From assembly GCA_902615025.1 (NCBI GenBank), contig CACMNV010000002.1:62001-126000 (forward strand): a stretch of DNA of 64,000 nucleotides, read 5' to 3'. Shown piece after piece: positions 7,944 through 18,212 of this stretch. Origin of the DNA: an uncultured SAR116 cluster alpha proteobacterium. GTDB lineage: Bacteria; Pseudomonadota; Alphaproteobacteria; Puniceispirillales; Marisalimonadaceae. A program made the translations under genes and the position numbers. The notes under the pieces are model-generated. The model was not told where the DNA came from, did no database searches, and saw only the letters and a program-made list of their open reading frames with translations. How positions within the stretch are numbered: position 1 is the stretch's first letter; every line of letters begins with the position of its first letter.

Positions 7944-9488
7944 ATTAGAAAAACAAGCAAACAAATTATTGAAGAATTACAAAATAGAAGAATTCAGGCT
8001 AGAGCTGGTGGTGGTATTGATCGAGTAAATAAACAACATGATACTGGAAAACTAACAGCGCGAGAACGAATTGAAATTTTCTTAGATAAAGATACTTTTG
8101 AAGAAACGGATATGTTTGTTGTTCATACGATAAAAGACTTTGGTATGGAAAATAATACTTTCTCAGGTGATGGCGTAATCACAGGATCCGGAAAAGTTAA
8201 TAATAGGTTAGTTTATATTTATGCTCAGGACTTTACCGTTTTCGGTGGATCTTTGTCATCAGCTCATGCTTCTAAAATTGTAAAAGTTATGAAGTTAGCA
8301 GTTCAAAATGGTGCTCCGTTGATCGGTTTGAATGATAGTGGTGGAGCAAGAATCCAAGAAGGTGTAGAATCGTTAGGTGGATATGCAGATGTTTTTTTAC
8401 AAAATGCGTTAGCATCGGGAGTTATACCACAGATTTCACTAATAATGGGACCTTGCGCTGGTGGAGCAGTCTATTCTCCAGCAATGACAGATTTTATTTT
8501 TATGGTCAAAAATACAAGTTATATGTTTGTGACTGGCCCAGATGTAGTCAAAACTGTCACCTCTGAAGAAGTAACAGCTGAAGAATTAGGTGGAGCGTTA
8601 ACACATACAACAAAATCATCTGTTGCAGATGGTTGTTTTGAAAACGATATTGATGCGCTTTTGGAAATGAGAAGATTTTTGTCCTACTTACCCTCTTCAA
8701 ATATTTCTAAAGCATCTACTAGATATACAACAGATAGTATTAGAAGACAGACAGCTTCATTAGACACTCTCATTCCAGATAATCCAAATCTTCCTTATGA
8801 TATGAAAGAATTAATAATCAGCATCGCTGATGAAGGTATATATTTTGACTTACAAAAAGATTATGCAAAAAATATTTTAATTGGATTTATCAGATTGAAT
8901 GGGGAGACTATAGGTGTTGTGGCTAACCAACCACTTGTCTTAGCTGGTTGTTTAGATATTGATTCTAGTAGGAAGGCAGCAAGGTTTGTTAGATTTTGTG
9001 ATGCATTTAATATCCCTATACTTACTCTAGTAGATGTTCCTGGTTTTATGCCAGGTACAGCACAAGAATATGGTGGAATTATTAAAAATGGAGCAAAATT
9101 ATTGTTTTCTTATGCTGAAGCAACTACTCCAAAAGTAACCTTAATCACCAGAAAAGCTTATGGTGGAGCTTATGATGTTATGAGTTCAAAACATTTAAGA
9201 GGTGATGCAAATTATGCTTGGCCTACTGCAGAAATTGCAGTCATGGGCGCAAAAGGTGCGGTTGAAATCTTGCATAGAAAAAAAATTGACGACAAAAAGT
9301 TTATTGATGAAAAAACACAAGAATATGAAGATAAGTTTGCAAATCCTTTTATAGCAGCTGAGAGAGGGTTTCTTGATGATATAATAATACCTAAAAACAC
9401 TAGGTATAGAATTATTCAAGCTTTTTCAAAGTTAAAAGATAAAAAATTAAAGAATCCAAATAAGAAATTTGGAAATATACCTTTATAA
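7944..9488 (+). CDS. pccB: Propionyl-CoA carboxylase beta subunit (ATT start)
   Basis: Carboxyltransferase subunit that moves CO2 from biotin to propionyl-CoA. From 7944 the frame encodes 514 residues, matching the usual length of about 510. The opening [16 protein letters not shown] and KLTARERIE is the classic family N-terminus. The first in-frame ATG, at 8112, would delete 56 conserved residues, so the start is inferred to be ATT with AAAGGA seven bases before it. Carboxyltransferase signatures are [20 protein letters not shown] and [12 protein letters not shown]. pccA follows after 8 bases. A base error or a mutated ATG is the alternative explanation for the start. Confidence 0.88.
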   Translation: MRKTSKQIIEELQNRRIQARAGGGIDRVNKQHDTGKLTARERIEIFLDKDTFEETDMFVVHTIKDFGMENNTFSGDGVITGSGKVNNRLVYIYAQDFTVFGGSLSSAHASKIVKVMKLAVQNGAPLIGLNDSGGARIQEGVESLGGYADVFLQNALASGVIPQISLIMGPCAGGAVYSPAMTDFIFMVKNTSYMFVTGPDVVKTVTSEEVTAEELGGALTHTTKSSVADGCFENDIDALLEMRRFLSYLPSSNISKASTRYTTDSIRRQTASLDTLIPDNPNLPYDMKELIISIADEGIYFDLQKDYAKNILIGFIRLNGETIGVVANQPLVLAGCLDIDSSRKAARFVRFCDAFNIPILTLVDVPGFMPGTAQEYGGIIKNGAKLLFSYAEATTPKVTLITRKAYGGAYDVMSSKHLRGDANYAWPTAEIAVMGAKGAVEILHRKKIDDKKFIDEKTQEYEDKFANPFIAAERGFLDDIIIPKNTRYRIIQAFSKLKDKKLKNPNKKFGNIPL

Positions 9489-9496
9489 GGACATAA

Positions 9497-11530
9497 ATGA
9501 TAAAAAAAATTTTAATTGCTAATAGGGGTGAAATAGCTTGTAGAATAATAAAAACGGCGAAAAAACTCAAAATTAAAACTGTTTCAATTTATTCAGATTC
9601 GGACATTAATGCTGAACATGTACTTATGTCAGATGAAAGTTATTATTTAGGTCCATCAGAGGCTTCAAAGAGTTATTTAAATATATCAAAGATAATTGAA
9701 ATTTGTAAAAAAGCTGAAGTTGATGCTGTTCATCCAGGGTATGGTTTTTTGTCTGAAAACCCTAATTTTGTAAGAGAGCTAACTAAGAATAAAATTATAT
9801 TTATTGGCCCATCTGAAAACGCAATAATTTCAATGGGTGACAAAATCAAATCAAAAATGATTGCTGAAAAAGCAAGTGTAAATGTTGTTCCAGGATTTAT
9901 TGGTGAGATAAATAATGTAAATCATGCTAAAGAAATTTCTAAAAAAATTGGCTTTCCAGTGATTGTAAAAGCTAGTGCTGGTGGCGGTGGAAAAGGAATG
10001 AGAATTGTTAATTTTGAGGAAGATGTTGAGGAAGCTTTTTTGAGAGCTTCAAGTGAAGCTAAAAATAGTTTTGCAGATGAAAGGTTATTTGTAGAAAAAT
10101 ATTTGGTCGAGCCCAGGCATATAGAAATACAGATAATTGCAGATAATTATGGAAATGTCGTTTCACTTGGAGAGAGAGAATGCTCAATTCAAAGAAGAAA
10201 TCAAAAAGTGATTGAGGAGGCTCCATCTTCTTTTTTAGATGAAACTCTGAGAAGAGATATGTCAACGCAAGCCATTATGCTTGCTAAAGAAGTAGAATAT
10301 TCAAGTGCGGGGACAGTTGAATTTATAGTTGATAAAGATAAAAATTTTTATTTTTTAGAAATGAACACAAGACTTCAAGTTGAACACCCTGTCACAGAAA
10401 TGATAACGGGACTTGATTTAGTAAATGAAATGATAAATGTAGCAAATAAAAAAAAATTATCTTTTTCTCAAAAAGACATAAAGTTGAATGGTTGGGCTTT
10501 TGAAAGTCGTATATATGCAGAAGACCCATATAAAGGTTTTCTACCTTCAACAGGCAGATTGACAAAGTATAGTCCTCCATCTGAGGATAAATCTATGGAT
10601 TATGAAATAAGAAACGATACTGGCGTAAAAGAAGGTGATGAAATATCTATTTTTTATGATCCTATGATTGCAAAATTATCAACCTGGGGAAAAGATAGAA
10701 AAAGTGCAATTAAATTTATGGAAAAAGCACTTGATGAATTTTGTATTAGTGGATTGAAAAATAATTTATCTTTTCTCTCATCAATTTATTTAAATCCTAA
10801 ATTTGTCGATGGTAAAATATCAACTGCTTTTATTGAAAGAGAATTTAAAAATGGATTTAAAGGTCTTCCAATAAAGCAATATAAAAGTTTATTTGAAATA
10901 ATTATTCTCTCTGTAAGCGCAGAAAATGAAATCAGAGATTTAAATCTTAAAAAATTTGATAAAAGAACATCTGTGGAGTTGTTTGATTTTTTTGATAACA
11001 AAAAATATATTTCAGATGAATATATTGTAAGATTAGATAACAAAATGTTTGAAATAAGCAAATTAGATGGAAATTTACATTTACTTGATAAAATCTATAA
11101 TAAATTAAGAGTACATCATCAGATAGATTTTCAAACAAATTTAATAAACATTAATATTTATGAAGATGATCAAATACTGTTAAGTACTTTTTTAAAATTA
11201 AATTATTGTTTTCCTTATTATCAGATTGATTTTAGAGGATCATCAGTGAAAGGTATCACGAGAGATTCAGTTAATTTAGAATTATCCAAATTTATGAAAA
11301 AAGTGGATGATGAAGAAAATAAAAATAGTTTAATATGCCCAATGCCTGGAAAGCTAATTGAATTATTTGTAAAAGTAGGAGATCAAATTGAGGTTGGACA
11401 AAACTTGTGCATAGTTGAAGCTATGAAAATGGAAAATACACTTGTGTCTTCTTTGAAAGGACAGGTAAAGAAAATAAATTTTAAAGTCAACGATCTTCTA
11501 AAAGTTGATGACATAATTATTGAGTTTTAG
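9497..11530 (+). CDS. pccA: Propionyl-CoA carboxylase alpha subunit, biotin carboxylase plus BCCP
   Basis: Carboxylates its own biotin with ATP and bicarbonate. The order is a biotin carboxylase domain (about residues 1-450, with KASAGGGGKGMR as the ATP-grasp glycine loop and EMNTRLQVEHPVTE in the active site), a linker/BT region, and a C-terminal biotinyl domain with EAMKMEN. Lys644 is the biotin attachment residue. At 677 residues the length fits PccA rather than the shorter AccC. It starts 8 bases after pccB and is followed after 15 bases by the mutase. Its need for biotin fits the BioY transporter at 31 kb. Confidence 0.95.
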   Translation: MIKKILIANRGEIACRIIKTAKKLKIKTVSIYSDSDINAEHVLMSDESYYLGPSEASKSYLNISKIIEICKKAEVDAVHPGYGFLSENPNFVRELTKNKIIFIGPSENAIISMGDKIKSKMIAEKASVNVVPGFIGEINNVNHAKEISKKIGFPVIVKASAGGGGKGMRIVNFEEDVEEAFLRASSEAKNSFADERLFVEKYLVEPRHIEIQIIADNYGNVVSLGERECSIQRRNQKVIEEAPSSFLDETLRRDMSTQAIMLAKEVEYSSAGTVEFIVDKDKNFYFLEMNTRLQVEHPVTEMITGLDLVNEMINVANKKKLSFSQKDIKLNGWAFESRIYAEDPYKGFLPSTGRLTKYSPPSEDKSMDYEIRNDTGVKEGDEISIFYDPMIAKLSTWGKDRKSAIKFMEKALDEFCISGLKNNLSFLSSIYLNPKFVDGKISTAFIEREFKNGFKGLPIKQYKSLFEIIILSVSAENEIRDLNLKKFDKRTSVELFDFFDNKKYISDEYIVRLDNKMFEISKLDGNLHLLDKIYNKLRVHHQIDFQTNLININIYEDDQILLSTFLKLNYCFPYYQIDFRGSSVKGITRDSVNLELSKFMKKVDDEENKNSLICPMPGKLIELFVKVGDQIEVGQNLCIVEAMKMENTLVSSLKGQVKKINFKVNDLLKVDDIIIEF

Positions 11531-11545
11531 ATATTATATCAAATT

Positions 11546-13720
11546 ATGAGTAAAAAATTTAATATTAATGACTGGGAAAAAATTGCTTTAGAGGAATTAA
11601 AAGGAATTAAAACAGATCAATTAATTACAGAAACTCCTGAGGGCATTAAAGTTAAGCCACTATACACAAAAGATGATTTAGAAGATTTAAATCATATGAA
11701 TTCTTTACCTGGTATTGAACCATTTGTGAGAGGCCCTAAGGCAACAATGTATACTTCTAGACCATGGACCGTAAGACAATATTCAGGTTTCTCAACCGCT
11801 AAGGAATCAAATAAATTTTATAAAAAAAACATTACAGCTGGACAAAAGGGGTTATCTATTGCTTTCGATTTAGCAACTCATAGAGGCTACGACTCAGACA
11901 ATGAAAGAGTTCGCGCTGATGTTGGTAAGGCTGGTGTAGCTATCGATACTGTTGAGGATATGAAAATTCTTTTTGACGGAATACCTCTTGATAAAATGTC
12001 TGTATCTATGACCATGAATGGAGCGGTTTTGCCTGTACTTGCTAGTTTTATTGTTGCTGGTGAAGAACAAGGAGTTCCTGTTGAACAATTGAGTGGAACA
12101 ATTCAAAATGATATTTTAAAAGAATTCATGGTTAGGAATACTTATATCTATCCACCTGAACCTTCAATGAGAATAGTATCAGATATTATTTCTTACACAT
12201 CTGAAAAAATGCCAAAATTTAATTCAATTTCTATCTCCGGTTATCACATGCAAGAGGCTGGAGCTAATCTAGTCCAAGAATTGGCTTTTACAATATCTGA
12301 TGGTTTGGAATATATCAGAGCTGCAGTGGATAGAGGTTTGAATGTAGATAAATTTGCTCCTAGGTTATCTTTCTTTTTTGCTATTGGTATGAATTTTTTT
12401 ATGGAAGCTTCAAAATTAAGAGCTGCTAGATATTTATGGTCCTATTGGGTAAAAAAATTATTTAATAATCAAAACCCTAAATCACAAATTTTAAGAACGC
12501 ACTGTCAAACATCTGGAGCAAGTCTACAAGAACAAGATCCCTATAATAATATTGTCAGAACTACAATCGAAGCCTTAGCAGGTGTTTTAGGAGGAACTCA
12601 ATCTTTGCATACAAACTCATTTGATGAGGCTATAGCATTACCTACTGAATTTTCAGCTAAAATCGCTAGAAATACACAGTTAATTCTTCAAAATGAAACA
12701 GGGGTGACTGATGTAGTAGATCCTTTGGCAGGAAGTTATTATGTTGAGAATTTAACAAATGAGTTAATTCAAAATGCAAATAAAATTATTGAGAAAATTA
12801 ATAATATGGGTGGAATGACAAAAGCCATTGAAAGTGGTTTCCCAAAATCAGAAATAGAAAAATCAGCAACTGAGAAACAGGCAAGAATAGATTCCAAAAA
12901 AGAAATTATTGTTGGTGTAAATAAATTCAAATCAGATCATTTAGATGAAGTTAATATTTTAGATATTGACAATATTCAAGTTACAAAAGAACAGATTGAA
13001 AAATTAGATAAAATCAAATCTGAAAGAGATAATAATCTTGTAAAGCAGTCTTTAGAAAAAATTACTAATGCAGCTAAAAATAAAAATGAAAATTTGCTTT
13101 CACTATTTGTTGAAGCTATGAGAAATAGAGCAACAGTAGGTGAAACATCTTTTGCTTTAGAAAAAGTCTATACTCGCTATGAAACGAAACAATCTATAGT
13201 TACAGAAGTTTATGCAAACACTTTTGATGATCAAAATGAAATAAAAAAAATAAAAATTTCTTTAGATAAATTCAAGCAAATAGATAATGAAACTATCACA
13301 ATATACATGGCTAAGTTAGGACAAGACGGACATGACAGAGGAGCTAGAGTTATCTCATCTGCTTTTTCTGATTTTGGTATAAATGTAGAAGTTGGCAATT
13401 TATTTCAATCTCCTGCTGAGGCAGTAGATGAAGCCCTAAAAAAAAATGCCCATGTGATTGGTGTTTCATCTCTTGCAGCAGGCCATAAAACTCTAATTCC
13501 TGATTTAATCAAAGAATTAAAAAAGAGAAAGGCAGATGATATTCTAGTCTTTTGTGGAGGTGTAATACCTAAAAAAGATTATCAATTTCTCTATGATGCG
13601 GGAGTGTCTGAGATTTTTGGGCCTGGATCCTCAGTAATTGATGCAGCTCATAAAGTGATTGAAAATACAACAGATCATTTAAAGAGAATGCATAATTATA
13701 GAAAATCTAGGATTGTTTAG
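11546..13720 (+). CDS. mcmA: Methylmalonyl-CoA mutase, single-chain form
   Basis: Adenosylcobalamin-dependent isomerisation of (R)-methylmalonyl-CoA to succinyl-CoA. The 724 residues hold a TIM-barrel substrate domain ([12 protein letters not shown], then [11 protein letters not shown] and [12 protein letters not shown]) and a C-terminal B12-binding domain. In the latter, GQDGHDRGA gives the DxHxxG motif with the cobalt-ligating His at about 596. Both catalytic and B12 domains are present in one chain, as in the homodimeric or large-subunit type. The partner GTPase MeaB is not in the window. It lies between pccA and prpE, 2 bases before the latter. Confidence 0.96.
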   Translation: MSKKFNINDWEKIALEELKGIKTDQLITETPEGIKVKPLYTKDDLEDLNHMNSLPGIEPFVRGPKATMYTSRPWTVRQYSGFSTAKESNKFYKKNITAGQKGLSIAFDLATHRGYDSDNERVRADVGKAGVAIDTVEDMKILFDGIPLDKMSVSMTMNGAVLPVLASFIVAGEEQGVPVEQLSGTIQNDILKEFMVRNTYIYPPEPSMRIVSDIISYTSEKMPKFNSISISGYHMQEAGANLVQELAFTISDGLEYIRAAVDRGLNVDKFAPRLSFFFAIGMNFFMEASKLRAARYLWSYWVKKLFNNQNPKSQILRTHCQTSGASLQEQDPYNNIVRTTIEALAGVLGGTQSLHTNSFDEAIALPTEFSAKIARNTQLILQNETGVTDVVDPLAGSYYVENLTNELIQNANKIIEKINNMGGMTKAIESGFPKSEIEKSATEKQARIDSKKEIIVGVNKFKSDHLDEVNILDIDNIQVTKEQIEKLDKIKSERDNNLVKQSLEKITNAAKNKNENLLSLFVEAMRNRATVGETSFALEKVYTRYETKQSIVTEVYANTFDDQNEIKKIKISLDKFKQIDNETITIYMAKLGQDGHDRGARVISSAFSDFGINVEVGNLFQSPAEAVDEALKKNAHVIGVSSLAAGHKTLIPDLIKELKKRKADDILVFCGGVIPKKDYQFLYDAGVSEIFGPGSSVIDAAHKVIENTTDHLKRMHNYRKSRIV

Positions 13721-13722
13721 AA

Positions 13723-15609
13723 ATGAAATATTTGGAAATTTATAAAAAATGGAGAGATAATCCAATAGAATTTTGGAAAAAAAATGCTGAAGATGTTTCC
13801 TGGATTAAATTTCCTGAAAAAATTCTAACAAAAAAAAATGAGAATTTTTATGAATGGTTTTCAGACAGCGTTATGAATACTTGTTATAATGCTGTAGATA
13901 AAAATATCTTAGAAGGAAGAGGAGATCAGGTTGCTATTTATTATGATAGTCCAATAACTAATTCAAAATCAAAACTAACCTATAATGAATTAAAGTCAAA
14001 AGTTGAAGAATTTGCCGGTGCCTTAAATAAACATAATGTATCTAAAGGTGATAGAGTTATAGTTTACATGCCTATGATACCTGAAGCTATAATAGCTGTT
14101 TTAGCAATAGCTAGAATTGGAGCTGTACATTCAGTTGTTTTTGGAGGATTTGCAGCTAAAGAACTTGCAGTAAGAATTGATGATTGTTCACCTAAACTTA
14201 TTATTTCTGCTTCTTGCGGAATTGAGCCAGGCAGAATTGTAGAGTACAAACCTCTCTTGGATGAGGCTATAAAATTGTCAAACCATAAAGTTAAAAACTG
14301 TATAATTTTTCAACGAGAACAATTAAGTGTAAAATTAAATGCAGATTTAGATATTTCTTGGAATGAGGCAATTAAAGATGTTAAGCCTGCTGATATAGTT
14401 CCAGTAAATGGTAATGACCCATTATATATATTATATACTTCTGGTACTACAGGACAACCTAAAGGTGTAGTAAGAGATAATGCAGGCCATCTCGTTTCAT
14501 TGAAATGGTCTATGAAAAATGTTTACAATATGGATCCTGGAGAAGTTTTCTGGGCAGCTTCAGATATTGGCTGGGTTGTAGGACATTCCTATGTCATATA
14601 TGCTCCATTGTTTCATGGTTGTTCAACAGTTTTATTTGAAGGGAAACCTGTTGGAACCCCAGACGCAGGCACCTTTTGGAGGATTATTAGTGAATATAAG
14701 GTAAAGTCATTTTTTACTGCTCCTACTGCTTTAAGAGCTGTAAAAAAGGAAGATAATGAAGGTAAATATATTGATAAAGAAAAGCTTAAATCATTAGAGA
14801 CTTTATTTTTAGCAGGAGAAAGAGCTGATCCAGATACAGTCCTGTGGTTAGAAAATAAATTAAATATACCAATTGTTGATCATTGGTGGCAAACAGAGAC
14901 AGGTTGGCCTATTGTTGCAAATCCAACAGGTATTGAATTGCTACCAATTAAAAAAGGTTCTCCAACAGTTTCTTTGCCGGGGTATGAGATTGATATTTTA
15001 GATGATAATGGACAAAAATTATCATCAAATGAGTTAGGATCAATATGCATAAAATTACCACTGCCACCATCTTGCCTTCCAACTCTTTGGGCCGCTGATG
15101 ATAGGTTTATAGAAGCATACTTATCTAAATTTCCAGGATATTACGAAACAGGTGATGCAGGTTATATCGATGATGATGGGTATATTTTTGTTATGTCAAG
15201 AACAGATGATGTAATAAATACAGCAGGTCATAGACTATCCACAGGTGCAATGGAAGAAGTTATTTCAAACCATTCAGACGTTGCTGAGTGCGCTGTTGTT
15301 GGTGTTAAAGATGAATTAAAAGGAGAAGTACCAGTAGGTTTGGCTTGTTTGAATTCTGGATGTAACAGAGAACATTCTGAAATTTGTAATGAAATTATTG
15401 ATTTGATTAGAAAAGAAATTGGTCCTGTAGCTTCTTTTAAAAAAGTAGCTATTGTTCAAGCTCTTCCAAAAACAAGATCTGGTAAAATACTTAGAAAAAC
15501 AATTAGAAGTATAATTAATAAAGAACAATGGACTATGCCACCAACAGTCGAAAATCCTAATGTGTTTGATGATTGTCAAATTGCTTTAAAAAATTTTAAT
15601 ATAATTTAA
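13723..15609 (+). CDS. prpE: Propionyl-CoA synthetase
   Basis: Acyl-adenylate-forming ligase that activates propionate with ATP and CoA. At 628 residues it has the P-loop-like YTSGTTGQPKGVVRD, the adenylate motif VDHWWQTETGWP, YYETGDAGYIDDDGY, and a C-terminal TRSGKILRKTIR holding the catalytic lysine. The N-terminal opening and the WWQTETGWP variant fit PrpE better than acetyl-CoA synthetase; acetate activity cannot be excluded. It starts two bases after the mutase stop, closing a four-gene propionate operon. Its TAA stop shares the tetranucleotide TTAA with the convergent oxidoreductase stop. Confidence 0.92.
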   Translation: MKYLEIYKKWRDNPIEFWKKNAEDVSWIKFPEKILTKKNENFYEWFSDSVMNTCYNAVDKNILEGRGDQVAIYYDSPITNSKSKLTYNELKSKVEEFAGALNKHNVSKGDRVIVYMPMIPEAIIAVLAIARIGAVHSVVFGGFAAKELAVRIDDCSPKLIISASCGIEPGRIVEYKPLLDEAIKLSNHKVKNCIIFQREQLSVKLNADLDISWNEAIKDVKPADIVPVNGNDPLYILYTSGTTGQPKGVVRDNAGHLVSLKWSMKNVYNMDPGEVFWAASDIGWVVGHSYVIYAPLFHGCSTVLFEGKPVGTPDAGTFWRIISEYKVKSFFTAPTALRAVKKEDNEGKYIDKEKLKSLETLFLAGERADPDTVLWLENKLNIPIVDHWWQTETGWPIVANPTGIELLPIKKGSPTVSLPGYEIDILDDNGQKLSSNELGSICIKLPLPPSCLPTLWAADDRFIEAYLSKFPGYYETGDAGYIDDDGYIFVMSRTDDVINTAGHRLSTGAMEEVISNHSDVAECAVVGVKDELKGEVPVGLACLNSGCNREHSEICNEIIDLIRKEIGPVASFKKVAIVQALPKTRSGKILRKTIRSIINKEQWTMPPTVENPNVFDDCQIALKNFNII

Positions 15610-16613
15610 ATTTTTAGAACAAATTTACCAACATGGTCACCTTTTTCTAGAGCTTTATGAGCAAATGAAACTTTAGATAAACCAAAACATTTTTGAATTA
15701 TTGGTACTATTTGCCTTGTTTCTAAAAAAGGCCATACATGTTTAATTAAACTTCTTACATAAGATGCCTTAACTTTATCTTCTTGAGGTCTTAAAGTTGA
15801 TCCAGTAATAGTATATCTTTTTCTCATTAGATACCCAAAATTTAAGGTGCCTTTTAAACCTCCTTGTACAGCTATTATGACAAGCTTTCCATCTTCTGAA
15901 AGGCATTTTAAATTTCTTTCGACATACTCTCCAGCAACCATATCTAGTATTAAATTAATGCCCTTATCTTTTGTTAATAAATTTATTTTTTTTTCAAAAT
16001 TTTCCTTTTTATAATTTATACATTCAATTGCACCAAGTTTTTTAACTGCAGCACATTTCTTTGCAGAACCTGCTGTTGCATATACTTTAGCTCCAAAAAT
16101 TTTAGCAAGTTGTATTGCTGTTGTACCAATACCACTAGCTCCACCATGAATTAAAATACTCTCATTCTTTTTCAGTCTACCTCTCAAAAATACGTTGCTC
16201 CATACTGTAATAAAAGTTTCAGGTATACAAGCTGCTTCCTCTAAACTTATTCTTTTTGGTATGGGCAAACAATGATCTTGATTAACTGCTACATACTCAG
16301 CGTAACCCCCACCATGACATAAAGCACATATTTTAGAACCTACTGGATATTTAGTAGCAGACTTTTCTCTATCTACAATTATACCAGAAACTTCTAAGCC
16401 TGGAATGTCACTTGCAGTTTTCGGGACTGGATAGTTGCCCTCTCTTTGAAGTATATCTGGCCTATTAACCCCAGCAAAATGAACCTTTATAAGTATTTCC
16501 CCTTTTTTTAACTTAGGTATATTTCTAAGTTTTAATTTCAAATTTTCAGGTCCTCCAAACTTTACAATTTCAACAGCTTTCATTGTATCATTTGGTTTTT
16601 TTAATTTATTCAA
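15606..16613 (-). CDS. NAD(P)H quinone oxidoreductase, zinc-free MDR family
   Basis: A 335-residue medium-chain dehydrogenase/reductase of the quinone oxidoreductase (TP53I3/QOR-like) type. The N-terminal GroES-like domain contains HFAGVNRPDILQREGNYP. The Rossmann domain carries ILIHGGASGIGTTAIQLAK, the NADPH-binding loop. The structural zinc cysteines of alcohol dehydrogenases are absent. The likely role is two-electron reduction of quinones or enones. It ends on the same TTAA as prpE but on the opposite strand, so it is probably not functionally tied to it. About 150 bases upstream separate it from the small divergent gene at 16763. Confidence 0.88.
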   Translation of the reverse strand: MNKLKKPNDTMKAVEIVKFGGPENLKLKLRNIPKLKKGEILIKVHFAGVNRPDILQREGNYPVPKTASDIPGLEVSGIIVDREKSATKYPVGSKICALCHGGGYAEYVAVNQDHCLPIPKRISLEEAACIPETFITVWSNVFLRGRLKKNESILIHGGASGIGTTAIQLAKIFGAKVYATAGSAKKCAAVKKLGAIECINYKKENFEKKINLLTKDKGINLILDMVAGEYVERNLKCLSEDGKLVIIAVQGGLKGTLNFGYLMRKRYTITGSTLRPQEDKVKASYVRSLIKHVWPFLETRQIVPIIQKCFGLSKVSFAHKALEKGDHVGKFVLKI

Positions 16614-16728
16614 TTTTATCTCTTAATTAATTATTAACTGATAATTTTAATATTAATTGATACAATGTAAAGACAGAATTAATGGTCAAAAAAATGCCTG
16701 ATTTGATCAAATTATAGTCAATTTAATA

Positions 16729-16734
16729 TATAAT
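16729..16734 (+). promoter_or_regulatory. Possible -10 box for the small gene at 16763
   Basis: A TATAAT hexamer lies 29 bases before the ATG, inside the largest gap in this part of the window (16614-16762). No good -35 sits at the ideal distance. The nearest candidate, TTGATC at 16703-16708, leaves a 20-base spacer, and AT-rich sequence produces such boxes by chance. A strong ribosome site (AAGGAG, 16751-16756) lies between this box and the gene. Confidence 0.35.
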
Positions 16735-16762
16735 ATTCACATTATATAAAAAGGAGAATTAA

Positions 16763-16993
16763 ATGGAAGCAGGTATTTTATTTCTATACTCATTATTTGC
16801 TATAAATGATAAAAATGTAAAAAACTTTCTAGTTGAAGCTAATAAACATAATAAGATTGAATATCAATTTGTAAAAGCAACATCTTGTAAATCAGGTCCC
16901 TATAACAAAAGCTACGTATTAGCCCCGACTGGTAAAGTTATACTTAAACAAAAATCAAATGATGGTTCCATTGGAGAAATATGTAGTAATTAA
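16763..16993 (+). CDS. Small protein of unknown function
   Basis: A 76-residue frame I do not recognise. It has a strong ribosome site, AAGGAG six bases before the ATG, better than most genes around it, and a TATAAT-like box upstream, so it is likely expressed. The N-terminus is moderately hydrophobic (AGILFLYSLFA) but short and lacks a basic start, so export is unclear. The body is polar and lysine-rich with two cysteines, one in ATSCKSG and one near the C-terminus. It is transcribed alone, and its stop is three bases from the convergent argG stop. Confidence 0.6.
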   Translation: MEAGILFLYSLFAINDKNVKNFLVEANKHNKIEYQFVKATSCKSGPYNKSYVLAPTGKVILKQKSNDGSIGEICSN

Positions 16994-16996
16994 AAT

Positions 16997-18202
16997 TTAT
17001 TTTTGTTTAATATTGTTCATCATGAGTCTGAGGGCGTTTAATTTAATAAAGCCTTCAGCGTCATGATGGTTATAATTAAATGAACCTTCTTCAAATGTTA
17101 CTAAGTCTTCATCATAAAGAGAGTTTGGCGATTTCCTTCCTGTAATTATAACATTTCCTTTATATAATTTTGCTCTAACAACTCCATTAACGTTTTTTTG
17201 GCTTTCATCAATTGCTTTTTGAAGCATTTGTCTTTCTGGAGAAAACCAAAATCCATTATAAATTAATTCTGCGTATTTAGGCATTAACTCATCCTTTAGA
17301 TGAGATGCGCCTTTATCTAAAGTGATTGATTCTATAGCCCTTCTCATATGAAATAAAATAGTACCCCCTGGAGTTTCATAAACACCTCTAGATTTCATTC
17401 CAACAAACCGGTTTTCTACAATATCAATTCTTCCTATACCATTTTCACCACCTAGAATGTTTAATTGATGTAGCATTTCGCCGGGAGATAAGCTTTTTCC
17501 ATTTAATTCTACAGGATCTCCCTTATTAAATCTAAGCTGGATTTCAGAGACTTCATCTTTAGCATCTATAGGTGACTTAGTGCGTGAAAATACTAATTCA
17601 TTTGGTTCTATCCACGGGTCCTCTAAAATTTTTCCTTCAGCTGAGATATGTAATAAATTAGCATCAATACTAAATGGAGCCTCACCTCTTTTATCCTTTG
17701 GAACTACAATTTGATGTTTTTCAGCATAATCTATTAATTTAGTTCTACTTGAAAGATCCCATTCTCTCCAAGGTGCAATAATTTTAATATTTGGGTTTAA
17801 ACTTAAGTAAGCGAGCTCAAATCTTACTTGGTCATTACCTTTTCCGGTTGCGCCGTGAGACACAGCTTCTGCATTAACTTCTTTGGCAATTTCAATTTGT
17901 CGTTTTGCAATTAGAGGTCTTGCAATAGATGTTCCTAATAAGTAAACGCCTTCGTATAAAGCATTAGCTCTGAACATTGGAAAAACATAATTTTTTACAA
18001 AATCTTCTTTAAGATTTTCTATGAAAATTTGTTTAACACCATGTTGCTTTGCCTTCTGTCTTGCAGGTTCAACTTCTTCACCCTGCCCAATATCAGCTGT
18101 AAAAGTAATTACTTCACAATCATATTTTTCCTTTAACCATTTTAATATTACAGAAGTATCTAATCCTCCTGAATAAGCTAGTACGACTTTTTTAATATCC
18201 AT
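16997..18202 (-). CDS. argG: Argininosuccinate synthase
   Basis: ATP-dependent joining of citrulline and aspartate, the penultimate step of arginine synthesis. The N-type ATP pyrophosphatase loop is AYSGGLDTS (residues 9-17). Downstream are [15 protein letters not shown] (aspartate and citrulline site) and [11 protein letters not shown]. The 401 residues match the family. It lies 10 bases downstream of the CPBP-like gene on the same strand. argH is not in the window; argD, argF and argC are, but at distant positions. Confidence 0.96.
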   Translation of the reverse strand: MDIKKVVLAYSGGLDTSVILKWLKEKYDCEVITFTADIGQGEEVEPARQKAKQHGVKQIFIENLKEDFVKNYVFPMFRANALYEGVYLLGTSIARPLIAKRQIEIAKEVNAEAVSHGATGKGNDQVRFELAYLSLNPNIKIIAPWREWDLSSRTKLIDYAEKHQIVVPKDKRGEAPFSIDANLLHISAEGKILEDPWIEPNELVFSRTKSPIDAKDEVSEIQLRFNKGDPVELNGKSLSPGEMLHQLNILGGENGIGRIDIVENRFVGMKSRGVYETPGGTILFHMRRAIESITLDKGASHLKDELMPKYAELIYNGFWFSPERQMLQKAIDESQKNVNGVVRAKLYKGNVIITGRKSPNSLYDEDLVTFEEGSFNYNHHDAEGFIKLNALRLMMNNIKQK

Positions 18203-18212
18203 AATTATATCT

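Noticed and set aside
8112..9488. pccB starting at ATG 8112
   Set aside because: It would remove 56 residues that match the conserved start of the carboxyltransferase, so the ATT at 7944 is preferred.
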